A stretch of DNA of 64,000 bases from Forficula auricularia (Eukaryota > Arthropoda > Insecta > Dermaptera > Forficulidae). The position numbers were made by a program, and so were the translations under genes. Positions 33,201-43,200 of the stretch are shown here, piece by piece (the first letter of the stretch is position 1; every line of letters begins with the position of its first letter). Below the pieces are notes generated by a model that worked only from the letters and a program-made list of their open reading frames with translations, was not told where the DNA came from and ran no database searches. The stretch is taken from assembly GCA_024734495.1 (NCBI GenBank), contig JALMQS010000075.1, positions 1,914,935 to 1,978,934 on the forward strand, given 5' to 3'.

Positions 33201-35353
33201 AAAATTAACACATATCCAAATAAGGTGTAATTTATTGGATTCCTTCCTTCTTTCCTTTCAAACCGACTTTTCGGAGGATTCTTCCCTCTTTCAGGGTTTC
33301 AAGGGGTCAATGAAGGAAGCATTTTATTTGTTTCCTTCATTGACCCTTGAAAAATCTGAAGAATGAGGGAAGAATTCTCCGAAACGTCGGTTTGAAAGGA
33401 AAGCAGGGAAGGATTCCAATAAATTACACCTTATTTGGATATGTGTTAATGTTTTCATTTCCTCACTACCTCTGGGCTGCCTTCCATTACATTCAATTAA
33501 AAGTTCTACCAGTCCGTCTCTCTCCAGAGAAAATTTCGTTGCAAATAAATTTGCTTTTATTATTTCAAGCATAAAAGTTAGATGAGTGAGTTCCTACCGT
33601 AATTTGTTAAAAAAAATTTCCATTGAATATGATTCTCTAAACATAAATAAAAGGTTACACATATTTTATTGATTTGGGAGCTCCTTGCAAATGGTCCTGA
33701 CGATTATGTGAAATATGTATCATTCTAGTTTTTTGAATATTTTATTCTGTTGCTATCTACTATTACTTCTCTTAAATAAACCCAAAACTTGTGGTTAGGA
33801 TACTGGTATACATTTTTAAGGCAAAATATTTAAAGCCAATTTTTTTTTCTTTTAATTAATACTTAACAAGCTTACCTTTTGGATTTTTTGGTGTCATATC
33901 CATAAAAATAGAACACATTCAATATACACTTCGTCTCACACGTTAGATATAATATACATATCATAATATTTATATTATTTCACTTTTAAATAAATTTATT
34001 TCTCTGATATTTCTACATTAGTCAATAAACTAAAAATTTTGAAAAACATTGGCAACCAAAATTTTGTCTTTCTCAGTTTTTGACCTATCATATTTTTCGA
34101 ATATAAGTGATATTCACTTATAGGCCAAATGGAAAATTTACTATAAACTGAGTGATAATTTTTCACTCAATGACTGCTTAGTAGACCTTGAAGTTCTAGT
34201 GTATCCCCAATCTACATTCGGTTGATTGTGTACTATAAAATCATGCGGGGAAAATGATTAGTTTGAATAAAATTACTAACTTTATCTATTTACTAGCTGA
34301 GGCCCGCGCCTTCGGCCCGGCATCACCTAGCCCCTGGCGGGGATCGTCTCGTTTTATGGTTAAAATTTATATAGATAATAGCTGACCCGACCTTGCGTTG
34401 CTGTGACTAACTCTTATGCTTCACGCCTAAACCACTGGACGTATTGAAACTATATTCGCAACATATGTCCGTTTGGTGCTCCGATTGGTATATCTAAATT
34501 TTGGGCCAGGCTTATAATTAATTAAATAAAATAATTAAATAATATATATTTAATATTTAATGGGAGACGAAGAAGAGCAAGGAGTGGTTAACACGTAAAT
34601 ACTAAGCAAAGAAATGCAACAACAGGGGGTAAAGAAAACTATATTTTATGAATAAAGTGCTATTTATATTTACAAAGAAGTGATATTTATATTTACAAAG
34701 AAATTAATATTTGTATATCTACAAAAAAAATATTTTTATTTACAAAGAAATTGATATAAAAATAATAATAGTTTTGAAAATAAATTGAAAATGCAAATAA
34801 TTATAGAATAGGTATTAAAACAGTAAATGAATTATATATTACTTGTCAAAATTGTTCCCTTAACCAAAAATAATATTGACAGTTGAAAGATTTCAAAAAG
34901 CTATTATCGGCCATCTTGTTTGTTTGCTTTTACCCCCAGAGAGGCGCTGGCGTTGTTTCCTTGGAAAAAAATATTTTTTGCATGCCACGGGTGTGATATC
35001 TATAAAAACACTCGTGGATTTGAATGGAATGTTGTGTGAAAATTTCAAAGAAATCGGTGAAGAACTTTCGGAGATCCTTCAACGTATCACTTAAGCGTAA
35101 CAGTACATTTTTATTTATATAGATATGATTGTCATAAATAAATCATTTTCTCAATTTAATACTGCTGGCGGTGGGGTCTACAAAAAAAAACTTACATTTA
35201 TAAATAAATCCATAAAAATACTTGCATTTGTTGAGTTTTTAATGAACATTTTTTTATATTTTATAGGTTTTAAAAAGACATGAATATTTTGGAAAATTTG
35301 GCAAAATTCATAAGGTTGTGATAAATCAAAGCACTTCATATGCAGGCTCACAG
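27118..35353 (+). CDS. CNOT4: CCR4-NOT subunit 4 E3 ubiquitin ligase, 5' part of gene
   Basis: CNOT4 (Not4) is the RING E3 ligase linked to the CCR4-NOT deadenylase complex, acting in mRNA decay and ribosome quality control. The coding exons are 27141-27248, 27314-27577 and 35267-35353, all phase 0, giving 153 residues. The C4C4 RING runs from C14 to C56, a basic Lys/Glu-rich helix spans about 72-100, and an RRM begins at RNLVFVVGLPMRLAEPE. The next conserved segment of the RRM and the CCCH finger (family length is several hundred residues) are not found before the gap at 35907 or after it. Intron 2 is 7.7 kb and full of repeats. Identification is secure; the gene is incomplete here. Confidence 0.93.
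27314..27577 (+). CDS. CNOT4: CNOT4 exon: RING second half, coiled coil, RRM start
   Basis: 88 codons between TTTTATTTTAG and CGGAG|GTAAGA. It starts ICRFCWHRIRTDENGLCPAC with the last four RING cysteines, then PLSQEEVAKLKAEKRHKDQQ and a Lys-rich helix, then VVQRNLVFVVGLPMRLAEPE, the first strand of the RRM. Confidence 0.95.
27623..27905 (+). mobile_element. tRNA-derived SINE
   Basis: The head has an A-box-like TGGCTCAGTGG and a B-box-like GGTTCGAGACTG, followed by an unrelated body (CTCTTGGAAAGCAATGGCAA, then CCGTTCGGAACCGGCGTTAA) and a short AATAAATAAAT tail. This is the classic layout of a Pol III tRNA-SINE. It sits in CNOT4 intron 2. Confidence 0.85.
28256..28292 (-). ncRNA. Hammerhead ribozyme motif (PLE-A, left arm)
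   Basis: On the minus strand: GCC, CTGAGGA, a short stem II (GT/AC-type) with loop, GAAAC, GTT, GGC. GCC/GGC forms stem I. Both boxes intact. Confidence 0.75.
28539..28575 (+). ncRNA. Hammerhead ribozyme motif (PLE-A, right arm)
   Basis: GCC, CTGAGGA (28542-28548), stem II GTC/GAC, GAAAC, GTT, GGC. Stem II of the two arms differs (GTCTAC here, GTCCAC on the left). Confidence 0.78.
29391..30390. mobile_element. Large 1-kb foldback MITE
   Basis: Ends TAGTCCAGGCAAATTAC and its complement. Arms run inward with TACCTTTGTTGGTACACCAA, TTCCCCCAAATCTGTG-type and TTGACTTGAACGTTTACTTG blocks matching in inverse. The right arm has extra sequence. The end resembles the TAGTCC MITE but the interior is unrelated. 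The target duplication is ambiguous (AAT if the element starts at AGTCC). No transposase. Confidence 0.8.
30712..31110. repeat. Dispersed repeat D, copy 2 (uninterrupted)
   Basis: Matches 15343-15568 plus 16205-16340 block for block and keeps the joined sequence GATAATTTTGGCACTCACTG where copy 1 has the TAGTCC MITE. No coding content recognised. Confidence 0.85.
31291..32290 (-). mobile_element. hAT element remnant
   Basis: Exactly 1000 bp, flanked by a perfect 8-bp duplication ACATGGAG at 31283-31290 and 32291-32298. The left end is CAGTGGTTCTTAATCTTTTA and the right end, read inward, is CAAAGATTCTCAACAGGGTG, the usual degenerate hAT TIR. A C-run lies near the left end. Confidence 0.92.
31410..31631 (-). 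pseudogene. hAT transposase C-terminal relic
   Basis: The minus-strand peptide KRIFHNGQYLTKQRNRLRID followed by SCMQIALSNAIEVRIDKLLF resembles the end of the dimerisation region in ZBED5/FAM200-like hAT transposases. No catalytic part is recognisable in the rest of the 1-kb element. Confidence 0.6.
32379..32943. mobile_element. TA-flanked Tc1/mariner-type MITE
   Basis: Ends CACTCACGAGCAAAGAAATG and, inward from the right, CACTGACGAGCAAAGAAATG, flanked by TA at 32377-32378 and 32944-32945. The interior carries a second imperfect inverted pair (CCAACTTGGTCCAA side near 32527 and TTGGGCC side near 32798). Confidence 0.8.
33150..33550. mobile_element. Penelope-type foldback, family PLE-B
   Basis: Arms carry GTAATGGAAAGCAGCCCAGG and GGTGTAATTTATTGGA with their complements, followed by the PLE-B tail ACCAGTCCGTCTCTCTC. 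The left ribozyme is decayed (CTGAAAGA, GAAAAGTC); the right keeps both boxes. It is the same subfamily as 49141-49477. The stretch 33550-34290 holds nothing recognised. Confidence 0.8.
33353..33391 (+). ncRNA. Hammerhead ribozyme motif (PLE-B, right arm)
   Basis: CTGAAGA at 33356-33362, stem II GAG/CTC, GAAAC, GTC, GGT. The base triplet before the core (AAT) no longer pairs with GGT, so stem I is broken. Confidence 0.6.
34294..35124. repeat. Interspersed repeat ending in TATATAGAT
   Basis: Starts with CTAGCTGAGGCCCGCGCCTT, then a second similar start TAGCTGACCCGACCTTGCGT at about 34379, and ends with TTTTTATTTATATAGAT. This suggests two truncated copies in tandem or nested. No coding domain recognised. 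The class is uncertain. Confidence 0.5.
35267..35353 (+). CDS. CNOT4: CNOT4 exon: RRM middle
   Basis: 29 codons between TTTTATAG and CACAG|GTAATT, phase 0 both sides, encoding VLKRHEYFGKFGKIHKVVIN then QSTSYAGSQ. This is the most conserved part of the CNOT4 RRM. It is the last CNOT4 exon visible; the gap starts 553 bases later. Confidence 0.95.
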
Positions 35354-35644
35354 GTAATTTAAATAATATATTTAATTAAATTTAATAGTTATACTTTTGT
35401 TTTTAAATAAATTTACTTAAAACTTTAGTTTTTTATTTTTAAGTAAATGAACAGCGTAAAAGTCAAATAATTTATTCAATAATTTCTGACTGTTAATTCT
35501 ACAGATCTAGAAATTATTTATTATTTTTCATTCGCTTAATAAGAGTACTATTTATTTGATTTCTTTTATATAATTGGAAGAATGTAAACAGATCTTCTCA
35601 TGAAATATTTTATTTATTACGATTGAAGTTTTTTGGGACTGACT

Positions 35645-35906
35645 GACTGGTAAGTGAATTGAATGGATTTTGATGAGGCAGTCCAAGGTTCAAAAAATCT
35701 TTTTATTCAGGGCCGACGTTTCGGAGGGTTTCTTCCCTCCTTCTTCAGGGTTTTTAAAGGTCAGTGAAGGCAATATAACGTGATACTCGCTTCTGTCTTC
35801 TTTCTCGGGGTAGTAACAATATCAGACTACACTCTGAAAGATATTAATTTGCCGATGGTAATAGATTCAAATTTACTAGAAAATAGCAACAATGAAAAGA
35901 AAAGCA
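35645..35906. mobile_element. Left arm of a PLE-B element cut by an assembly gap
   Basis: Starts with the PLE-B end (GATTTTGATGAGGCAGTCC), has the minus-strand ribozyme, then sequence like the centre of 47239-47700 (TCAGTGAAGG, CTTCTGTCT, AGTAACAATA). The matching right arm does not appear after the gap. Confidence 0.7.
35712..35751 (-). ncRNA. Hammerhead ribozyme motif (PLE-B)
   Basis: On the minus strand: ACC, CTGAAGA, stem II GGAGGG/CCCTCC (six perfect pairs), GAAAC, GTC, GGC. This is the strongest stem II in the window. Stem I keeps two of three pairs. Confidence 0.78.
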
Positions 35907-36006
35907 NNNNNNNNNNNNNNNNNNNNNNNNNNNNNNNNNNNNNNNNNNNNNNNNNNNNNNNNNNNNNNNNNNNNNNNNNNNNNNNNNNNNNNNNNNNNNN
36001 NNNNNN
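35907..36006. other. Assembly gap of exactly 100 N
   Basis: A fixed-length run of N, the usual placeholder for a join of unknown size. It separates the last visible CNOT4 exon from the first visible adducin exon. Confidence 0.99.
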
Positions 36007-36162
36007 GTTCCAATATATAATTTTTGTTTTAACTTCAAATTATTAATATGTATGATATTTCTAAATTTTATTTATTTTTATTTTTTTTCGCTTCGGATAC
36101 TAGAATTCCTTTAACCAGATCCTTTGTAGTATGGTACTTTATTTATGTGTTAGTTTTACTGC

Positions 36163-36262
36163 ACGGGCCGGATATAGCTGGTCAAATCTGAGCGAGGCTT
36201 GATCTACAACCTCCTGCTTATAAAGTAGAAGCGCGTAACGCTCGGCTAACCCGGCCCCCTAA
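36163..36262 (-). repeat. tRNA-like SINE relic
   Basis: The minus strand starts GGGGGCCGGGTTAGCCGAGC (A-box-like TTAGCCGAGCG) and ends near a degenerate B box TAGATCAAGCC. About 100 bp, with a T run just upstream on the + strand. Confidence 0.5.
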
Positions 36263-36363
36263 AACTTAAATAAAATTAAAAAAAAAAAAGTTATAAAGGA
36301 ATATGAACTTTTTTTAAATTAAATTTTACAAATTAGGACCAGGTTTATGATATATGTACATTA

Positions 36364-36991
36364 AGGTGCTCCTTATTTTGGATTTTTACGCGGACAGGGG
36401 CTCACATGGTTCTAAATAAATAAAAAAAAAAAATCTCCCAACTTTAAAGTCTCTATCTCAATTTTAACCTACTCTACACAGCGATTAAGTTTCCCATCTA
36501 AATAACATGGGGTTTTTGGCATTGATCGTTTAATTTTTTATTCCGCCCAAAGTTATGGTTTAAAAAATTTGAAACTCTGTAGACTTTATCCTTATAATAC
36601 TAGCTATCACTCATAATTTTTACAGATTTTTAGCTATTATAATTTTACTGATACTTACTAATATTAAAAGATATAGCAGTATTTTATCTAGATGTAACAC
36701 CAAAATTGTAATAGCTAAAAATCTGTAAAGATTTTCAAGAATATCTACTATTATAAGGATTATGTCTACAGAGTTTCAAATTTTTTGAACCATTACTTTG
36801 GTCGGAATAAAAAAATTGATCTTTCAATGCCAAAAACCCCATGTTTAGATGGTAAACTTAATCGCTGTGTATCACTAGGATAAAATTGAGATAGAGACTT
36901 GATACTTGGGGGATATTTTTTTTATTTATTTAGAGCCATATGAGCCTCTGTCCGCGTAAATATTCGAAAATATCCAAAATAAGGAGCTCCC
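36364..36991. mobile_element. TA-flanked foldback MITE, copy 2
   Basis: Same family as 18649-19289: ends GGTGCTCCTTATTTTGGA and the complement of GGAGCTCCTTATTTTGGA, long arms with TCTATCTCAATTTTA and CATGGGGTTTTTGGCATTGA, flanked by TA (36362-36363 and 36992-36993). Confidence 0.85.
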
Positions 36992-37087
36992 TAATATACA
37001 TTTTTACATGAACATGTACATTGTACAGTCATGAGGATGGACACATCATTTTGTTTTATAATATTTATTTATTTTCTTTTTATATAG

Positions 37088-37280
37088 GATATGCGAGAAA
37101 TGGAACGTCGTAAACGTGTTGAAGCGATAATGAATTCGCGAATGTTTCGTGAAGAATTAGAACGCATTATTGAAACTCAAATTCGGGATGGAGGTTCAGG
37201 GGCTGCAGGACTTCTTCAACAACTCTCCGATATGATGGGCGTACAACCAGGTCGATTACAATCTGCAAGTCTTTTTCGAG
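37088..37280 (+). CDS. hts: Adducin exon: N-terminal helix
   Basis: TTATATAG acceptor and CGAG|GTAACT donor. Encodes DMREMERRKRVEAIMNSRMF then REELERIIETQIRDGGSGAA and LLQQLSDMMGVQPGRLQSAS, ending in phase 1. Confidence 0.95.
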
Positions 37281-40200
37281 GTAACTAAGTGTTAAAAAAA
37301 AAAATAGACGTTCAATTTTCAAAAATTAATTAATAGAATATTTTTTTTTACCGATTTTTAATTTAAGTAATTAAAAATAAATTTCATTCATAATAATGTT
37401 ATCTAATCCCAATTTTATATAAGTATAAGACTTTTTATTTATATATAATTTAAAATAATTGACGATTGTTTAATCTTCGTGAGTTCTCATGTACTTTCTT
37501 CTTTCTACTTGCGCTCTCACTCGTAGGTTATTGCCCTTTCCTTTTCTCTTGTTTAACTTTTGGGTGGGACCTAGGGCTCAAATCTTTAGGTCAACATTTA
37601 TATTGAACCATTATACTATTACAGAAAATAGTTAAATATTTAAACTTAATTTAGGTCCAATTATTAATTGTTCTTAATATATTTTCATTTTAAAATTAAT
37701 ATCTATAACTAATTACATTTTCAATATACTTATATAAGGAATAAATCTTCTTGTCTTCTGCTTGTATTAATTTGTGACTCTAGCTTAAAAAGGTTCAAAT
37801 TAATCTTCGACCCAATTTAAATTTTTTCGCCGAATATTTAATAGGGGTTTTTCTTCTTTTAATTTTATTAGTATATTTCTATCCATCATTTAGAATATTT
37901 AAATCATATCATTAAAGAGTATACGGTCCTAAGACTGGTTTGACGGAACCACCCACTTCCATTCGACTCTTACAATTGTGCATAATATTAAGGAACCAGC
38001 TGCGAAGCCCGCTTTCGGCGGGCTATATACTGGCTACGCCCTGGACTCCGTAGTGGGTTTTAAAATAATAATTTAAATTTCCTAATTTTAATAAATTTTA
38101 TTTGTCATGATCAATCCGATTATAAAAGTATAGATAATCTTTTTATTTAGCCAACTCTCACTAAACTTAATACCATAGAGGTGATATTTTTGAAGGCTAA
38201 TGTATAAATTGTATTAGTACTTATAAACCAGTATAGTGGGCAACTGCTGGTCCGCGGGCCTAATCCGGCCCGCTTGAACTTCTTAAATATTAAAAACAAG
38301 CTTAACGAATTTGAAGAACTAAATGATGAACAATGGTTGAATGATCTTTCCTTCTCAGTTGATATGTTATCATATTTAAATGACTTGAATTTATCACTAC
38401 AAGGAAAGCGACTATTTATTTATGATATGTATACAAATGTCATCTCATTTATAACAAAATTAAAATTATTTTTGAAATAATGAATTTTTGTTAAACCATA
38501 CAATCTGTGCTGGCCCACGTCGTGATATGAAAATTGAAATTGGCCCGTTGATAAAAGAATTTGCCCACTCCTGGTATAAACGGTACATTGGCGTACGAGT
38601 GGAACACACTTTATTGGTTTTTATTATACATTTTAATCAGCAGATTTGTCAACCATTTTCATAATTATATGTCGCTCAGTCATGCCGCACCCCATTTTAA
38701 TTATTTCACAATGACTTATCTTATCAGAATCAAGTTAAACATTTTTTTTGACCGAAATCGAAAGAAAATATTTGCATTTACTACCCTTCTAGTTAAAAAA
38801 CTCAAACTTCAATTCATCTCTTCCATTCTACGAAATTATTTCTGACACAGTCTTTGCTCCTGATTCATTCACAATTCCGGAAAATGAATCTTGCCAGATG
38901 TTATGAGCTTGTGAAAAAAAACCCTGACATCTTAAATCAATTAAGGTAGTTGTTCCGCCAAATGCGTTTTCTTAGGATTTTTTTAAAATTTAGACAGATT
39001 ATTATTTAAATACTTCTGCATCGATTGGTGGCAAAACAAAATTTATGAACAATAATAGTTGGAGAGATATTAAATTCCAAAGATAGATTTTTTCAGACTC
39101 TTATACATTGCACTATACGGGATATCGGAAAGTTTACATTCATTTTTAATTATAATTAAGAAACTCTTCTTATCATTGTTATAAAAAACTAAACCAACAT
39201 TAAACAATAACTAATACATTTTTTAAGAAAATTTTAATTCATAGTTACAACACAGTTTCTGAGATAATAATGAATAAATAATGAAAAATTTACACTAAAA
39301 ACAAGCTGGCAACAACGCATTTATTTAACCTAAAAAGTGGGTTAACTTTAGTACTTTTTTGACGTTTTTTCGCTTCAGCCATTGTTGCAACAGCTTTCAA
39401 TCGCTTATTAAGAACTTTTTGTTTTATAAATCTTCCTTTATAATGTACTTTATCTGACATTTATATGATAAAATATATACAAGCTCGGACAGTGTTGCCA
39501 GATCTGTCAAACGAGCACGGGATTGGCTAGTAGTGGTACATAAACAGCAAAAACTTTTGGGATTATGTTTATGAATCCTTATTGTCTCTAGTATATACTC
39601 TAGCATTAACTTTTTGCCAGTATTATCGCTAAACAACTACCTTAAATTAATGAAATTAACTAAATTTGGGATTGGGTATTCAAAATGAATCTCATAATAT
39701 TAATTTAATTCAAAGTTATTAATATTTTTCTAAATTTAGATCAATATTTAATATATATTAACTATTTTCGAGGATCTTCATGTGTTGTGCCAATCAATGA
39801 TCTTCGAGGAGTAGAAGCTATGGCTTATACTCAAGCAGAACGTCTTCTCCGTTGTAAATTAGCTGCTGGCTGTAGATTAATGGATTTACATGGATGGGCC
39901 AGTGCATCTGCTCCCGCTCATGTATCTGCTCGAGTCTCTCAATCTGCCGAGCATTTTCTTGTTAATCCTTGGGGATTATTATGCCATGAAGTTACAGCCT
40001 CTAGCTTGGTAAGTAAAATTATTCATAAATAAGTTTAAAAATAAATTTAAAAAATTTCTGATTAAGGTAGTTCTTTCACAAATCCAAAAATTCAAGAAGT
40101 CTTCGAAACTTGGAATATAAGTCATTAAAAGCATAATAAACACCTGTTAAAATTTAAAGACGATTTACCATACCAAACATGAAATAATTGCAATTAAAAA

Positions 40201-43200
40201 TGAATTTTTTTACATATGGTAGATTGGGAAAGGGTGGGAAAAAGATCATTATTTTATTTTTTTTCATTGAAGGACTTTCACCATCTTGATGAAAAACTAA
40301 TATTTGTTAGAATAATATATTCGGAGTAAATTAAAAAAAAAATTGAAATTATTTACCTCGTAGTTTTGATAAAAAAAAAAAAAAAAAAAAACATATTTGG
40401 GCGATTATTTTTAGTGTAGGGGATATAAGATCAATGGCATGGAAACGATCCATTTATAAACATAATATAGTAGTGTAAAAAGTACAGTCACATTTAAAAA
40501 AAAACATAACCTAAAATTTTAGCACCCTTCATATCTATAGAGTGGTTACGAGGCTATAAAACTTTTTGTGTGGATTGTCGCGAAAGAACTACCTTAAACA
40601 ATTCCAAAACAAAACAAAAAAAAAATACATTTCATCAAAGAAATTGTTCAATTTTATTTTATTTATTTACTTTTTTTTTTTAGGTAAAACTTGATATGCA
40701 AGGGGCCATAGTTGAAGCAGGCACAACTAATTTCGCTGTAAATGCAGCTGCTTTCCAACTGCATGCATCCATCCATGCAGCTCGCCCTGACGTCCGATGT
40801 GTTATTCATTTAGCTACTCCTCAAGCTATTGCCGTATGAATAAATAAATAAATATTATATATAGAGAAAGATATTTAAGTTTATTAATTACTCTTCTATT
40901 TATTTTTTCTGATACAGGTTTCGTCTCTTAAAACTGGTTTACTACCAGTTTGTCCAGCTGCTGCAGTTCTTGGAGAAGTTCCGCTTCACATTGAATCCTC
41001 TACGAATCTTAGTGATCCTGCTGAACGCGATAAATTAGCCCGAGCTCTCGGGCCTAATAGTAAAGTAAGTCTGGCTTATTATTATTTAATTAACAATTTT
41101 TTATGATTCTATTTTTCATTTAAATGTAATGAGCTGTTTGTAAATTATTCAAAATAATTTCATTAGAAATCATAAGTACATATATAGTACATATATAAGT
41201 ACTTAATTTAGATCCAATTATTAATTGTTCTTAATATATTTTCATTTTAAAATTAATATCTATAACTAATTACAACTAAAATCGACTACTTTTGACACGA
41301 CCCCTTTCGATTTGGCTGCAATTTTTTTATCTTTTTCTACCCTATCGAAAACATTTTTCAGAATTTTTTCAAATTTTTCTACTCAACCGAAAAAACGTTA
41401 TTAATTAAAAAAAAAAAATGGTATTTTTTCTTTCAAACGCTCATAACTATTTCAAAAATTGACTAATCGGGACGTTTTTTTTGTTTTTAAACGTTCTTTT
41501 CAGAAAAAAATACAAAAGAAATATTCAACTTCATATTCAATAAAATTTTTTCAGTTTTTCTGAAAAAATCATTGATTTTTAGAAGTTTGACATTTTTGAA
41601 AAATTACTGAAAAAGGTTATTGAATATGAAGTTGAATATTTTTTTGTATTTTTTTCTGAAAAGCACGTTTAAAAACGAAAAAAAAACGTCCCGATTAATA
41701 ACTTTTTTTCCGTTGAGTGGAAGAATTTGAAATAATTCTGAAAAATGTTTTCGATAGGGTAGAAAAAGATAAAGGGGTTTCAGCGAAATCGAAAAGGGTC
41801 GGTGTCAAAAGTGGTGGATTTATCATGGAAGGGTCCTTATTTTGACAAAGTCAGAATTTTTCAATTCATTCCCCTCAAATTGATTTAAAATAGAAAAACT
41901 GGTCCTTTTTCAATTGAAACATCTGGTGTCACCGAGGACTGTAATTAAACATTGCCATGCGTAACAATTTAATTTTCGAATTTGTTGATGCGGCACAGTG
42001 TATTCTGCAGCTGTCACTGTCAACTGTCACAGATCACTTTTGATATCAGATAAGTGTTCAAAGACACCAAAAACCAAAGAATACAGTATCGAAACAAAAA
42101 TTTCGAAAATTAAATTGTTTCGCATCTAAATGTCTAAAGACACGTAAAACTACCATGGTTGGCCAAATTATTTATTAGAAATTTTAAAATTTATGGTAAA
42201 TGAATTTAATGAGAAAATAAATGATTTTTGGTCTCGAAGTTATTTTTGTTCATTAGAATACTTTATTTAGAATATAAAATTCATATCTATTTAATTTTTT
42301 TTCTAAAAGTATTAATATTAATAATATTAAAAATTAAGTAAAATCTTATATTTTGTAATGTCCACTCTTTGCTTCGATTACGGCTTCCAGGCGTTGGGGC
42401 ATGCTTTTATATTCATAATATTTGTTTTGGAGATTGGGGCTGTGATGCCATACTCCCATAGTTTTTCTAAGGGGTTCATATCAGGCGAATAATAATGATA
42501 CCAGCAACAAAAAGCAGAAAATAAATTATTTAAAAACAATTTATTTGCTCACAAAATTCATTTTAACTTGAAAATTAGAAAAAAAAGTGTACTGTCCCTA
42601 ATTATTTGGCCACTCACTGTATTTTCAATTCCATTCAAAATACAAGCCCTCGGTGACACCAGTTGCTTCATTTGAAAAGGGCAAATTTTTGGGAACTCAT
42701 TTTTTTCATATTTTAAATTATTTCGGGGATACGAATTGTAGAATTCCGACTTAGTCACCTTAAAAACCACACTAATGAACTATATGGTTATACAATAAAA
42801 TAATGAAAATTTCTCAAAATCCTCACTACTTAATTTATAGATTCTAAGAACTATAATAACAGTCACAGAAAATTAGAGGAACCTTATCATAACTTGTTAT
42901 GTTATCATATGTTTTAGGTCATTTTGCTTGCAAATCGAGGAGCTGTTTGCTGTGGCGAGTCAGTCGAAGAAGCGTTCTTCCTTGCTTCAAATACAGCCAC
43001 AGCCTGTGACACACAAATTAAATTAGCACCCCTTGGACTTGATAATCTCATTCTTCTGCCAGAACAAACCCGCCGACAATTATATGATGCCTGCAGACGT
43101 CCCCCACCTACAGCTGCAGCGATCGCTGCTGCTCAATCTGCTTCTGGAGAAAACACTGCCACAACTACTCCAGGAAAGGATAAACCATGGCGAGTTGGTG

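Noticed and set aside
35780..36046. Open frame running through the N gap
   Set aside because: It exists only because N codons carry no stop. The first part lies in a PLE-B arm.
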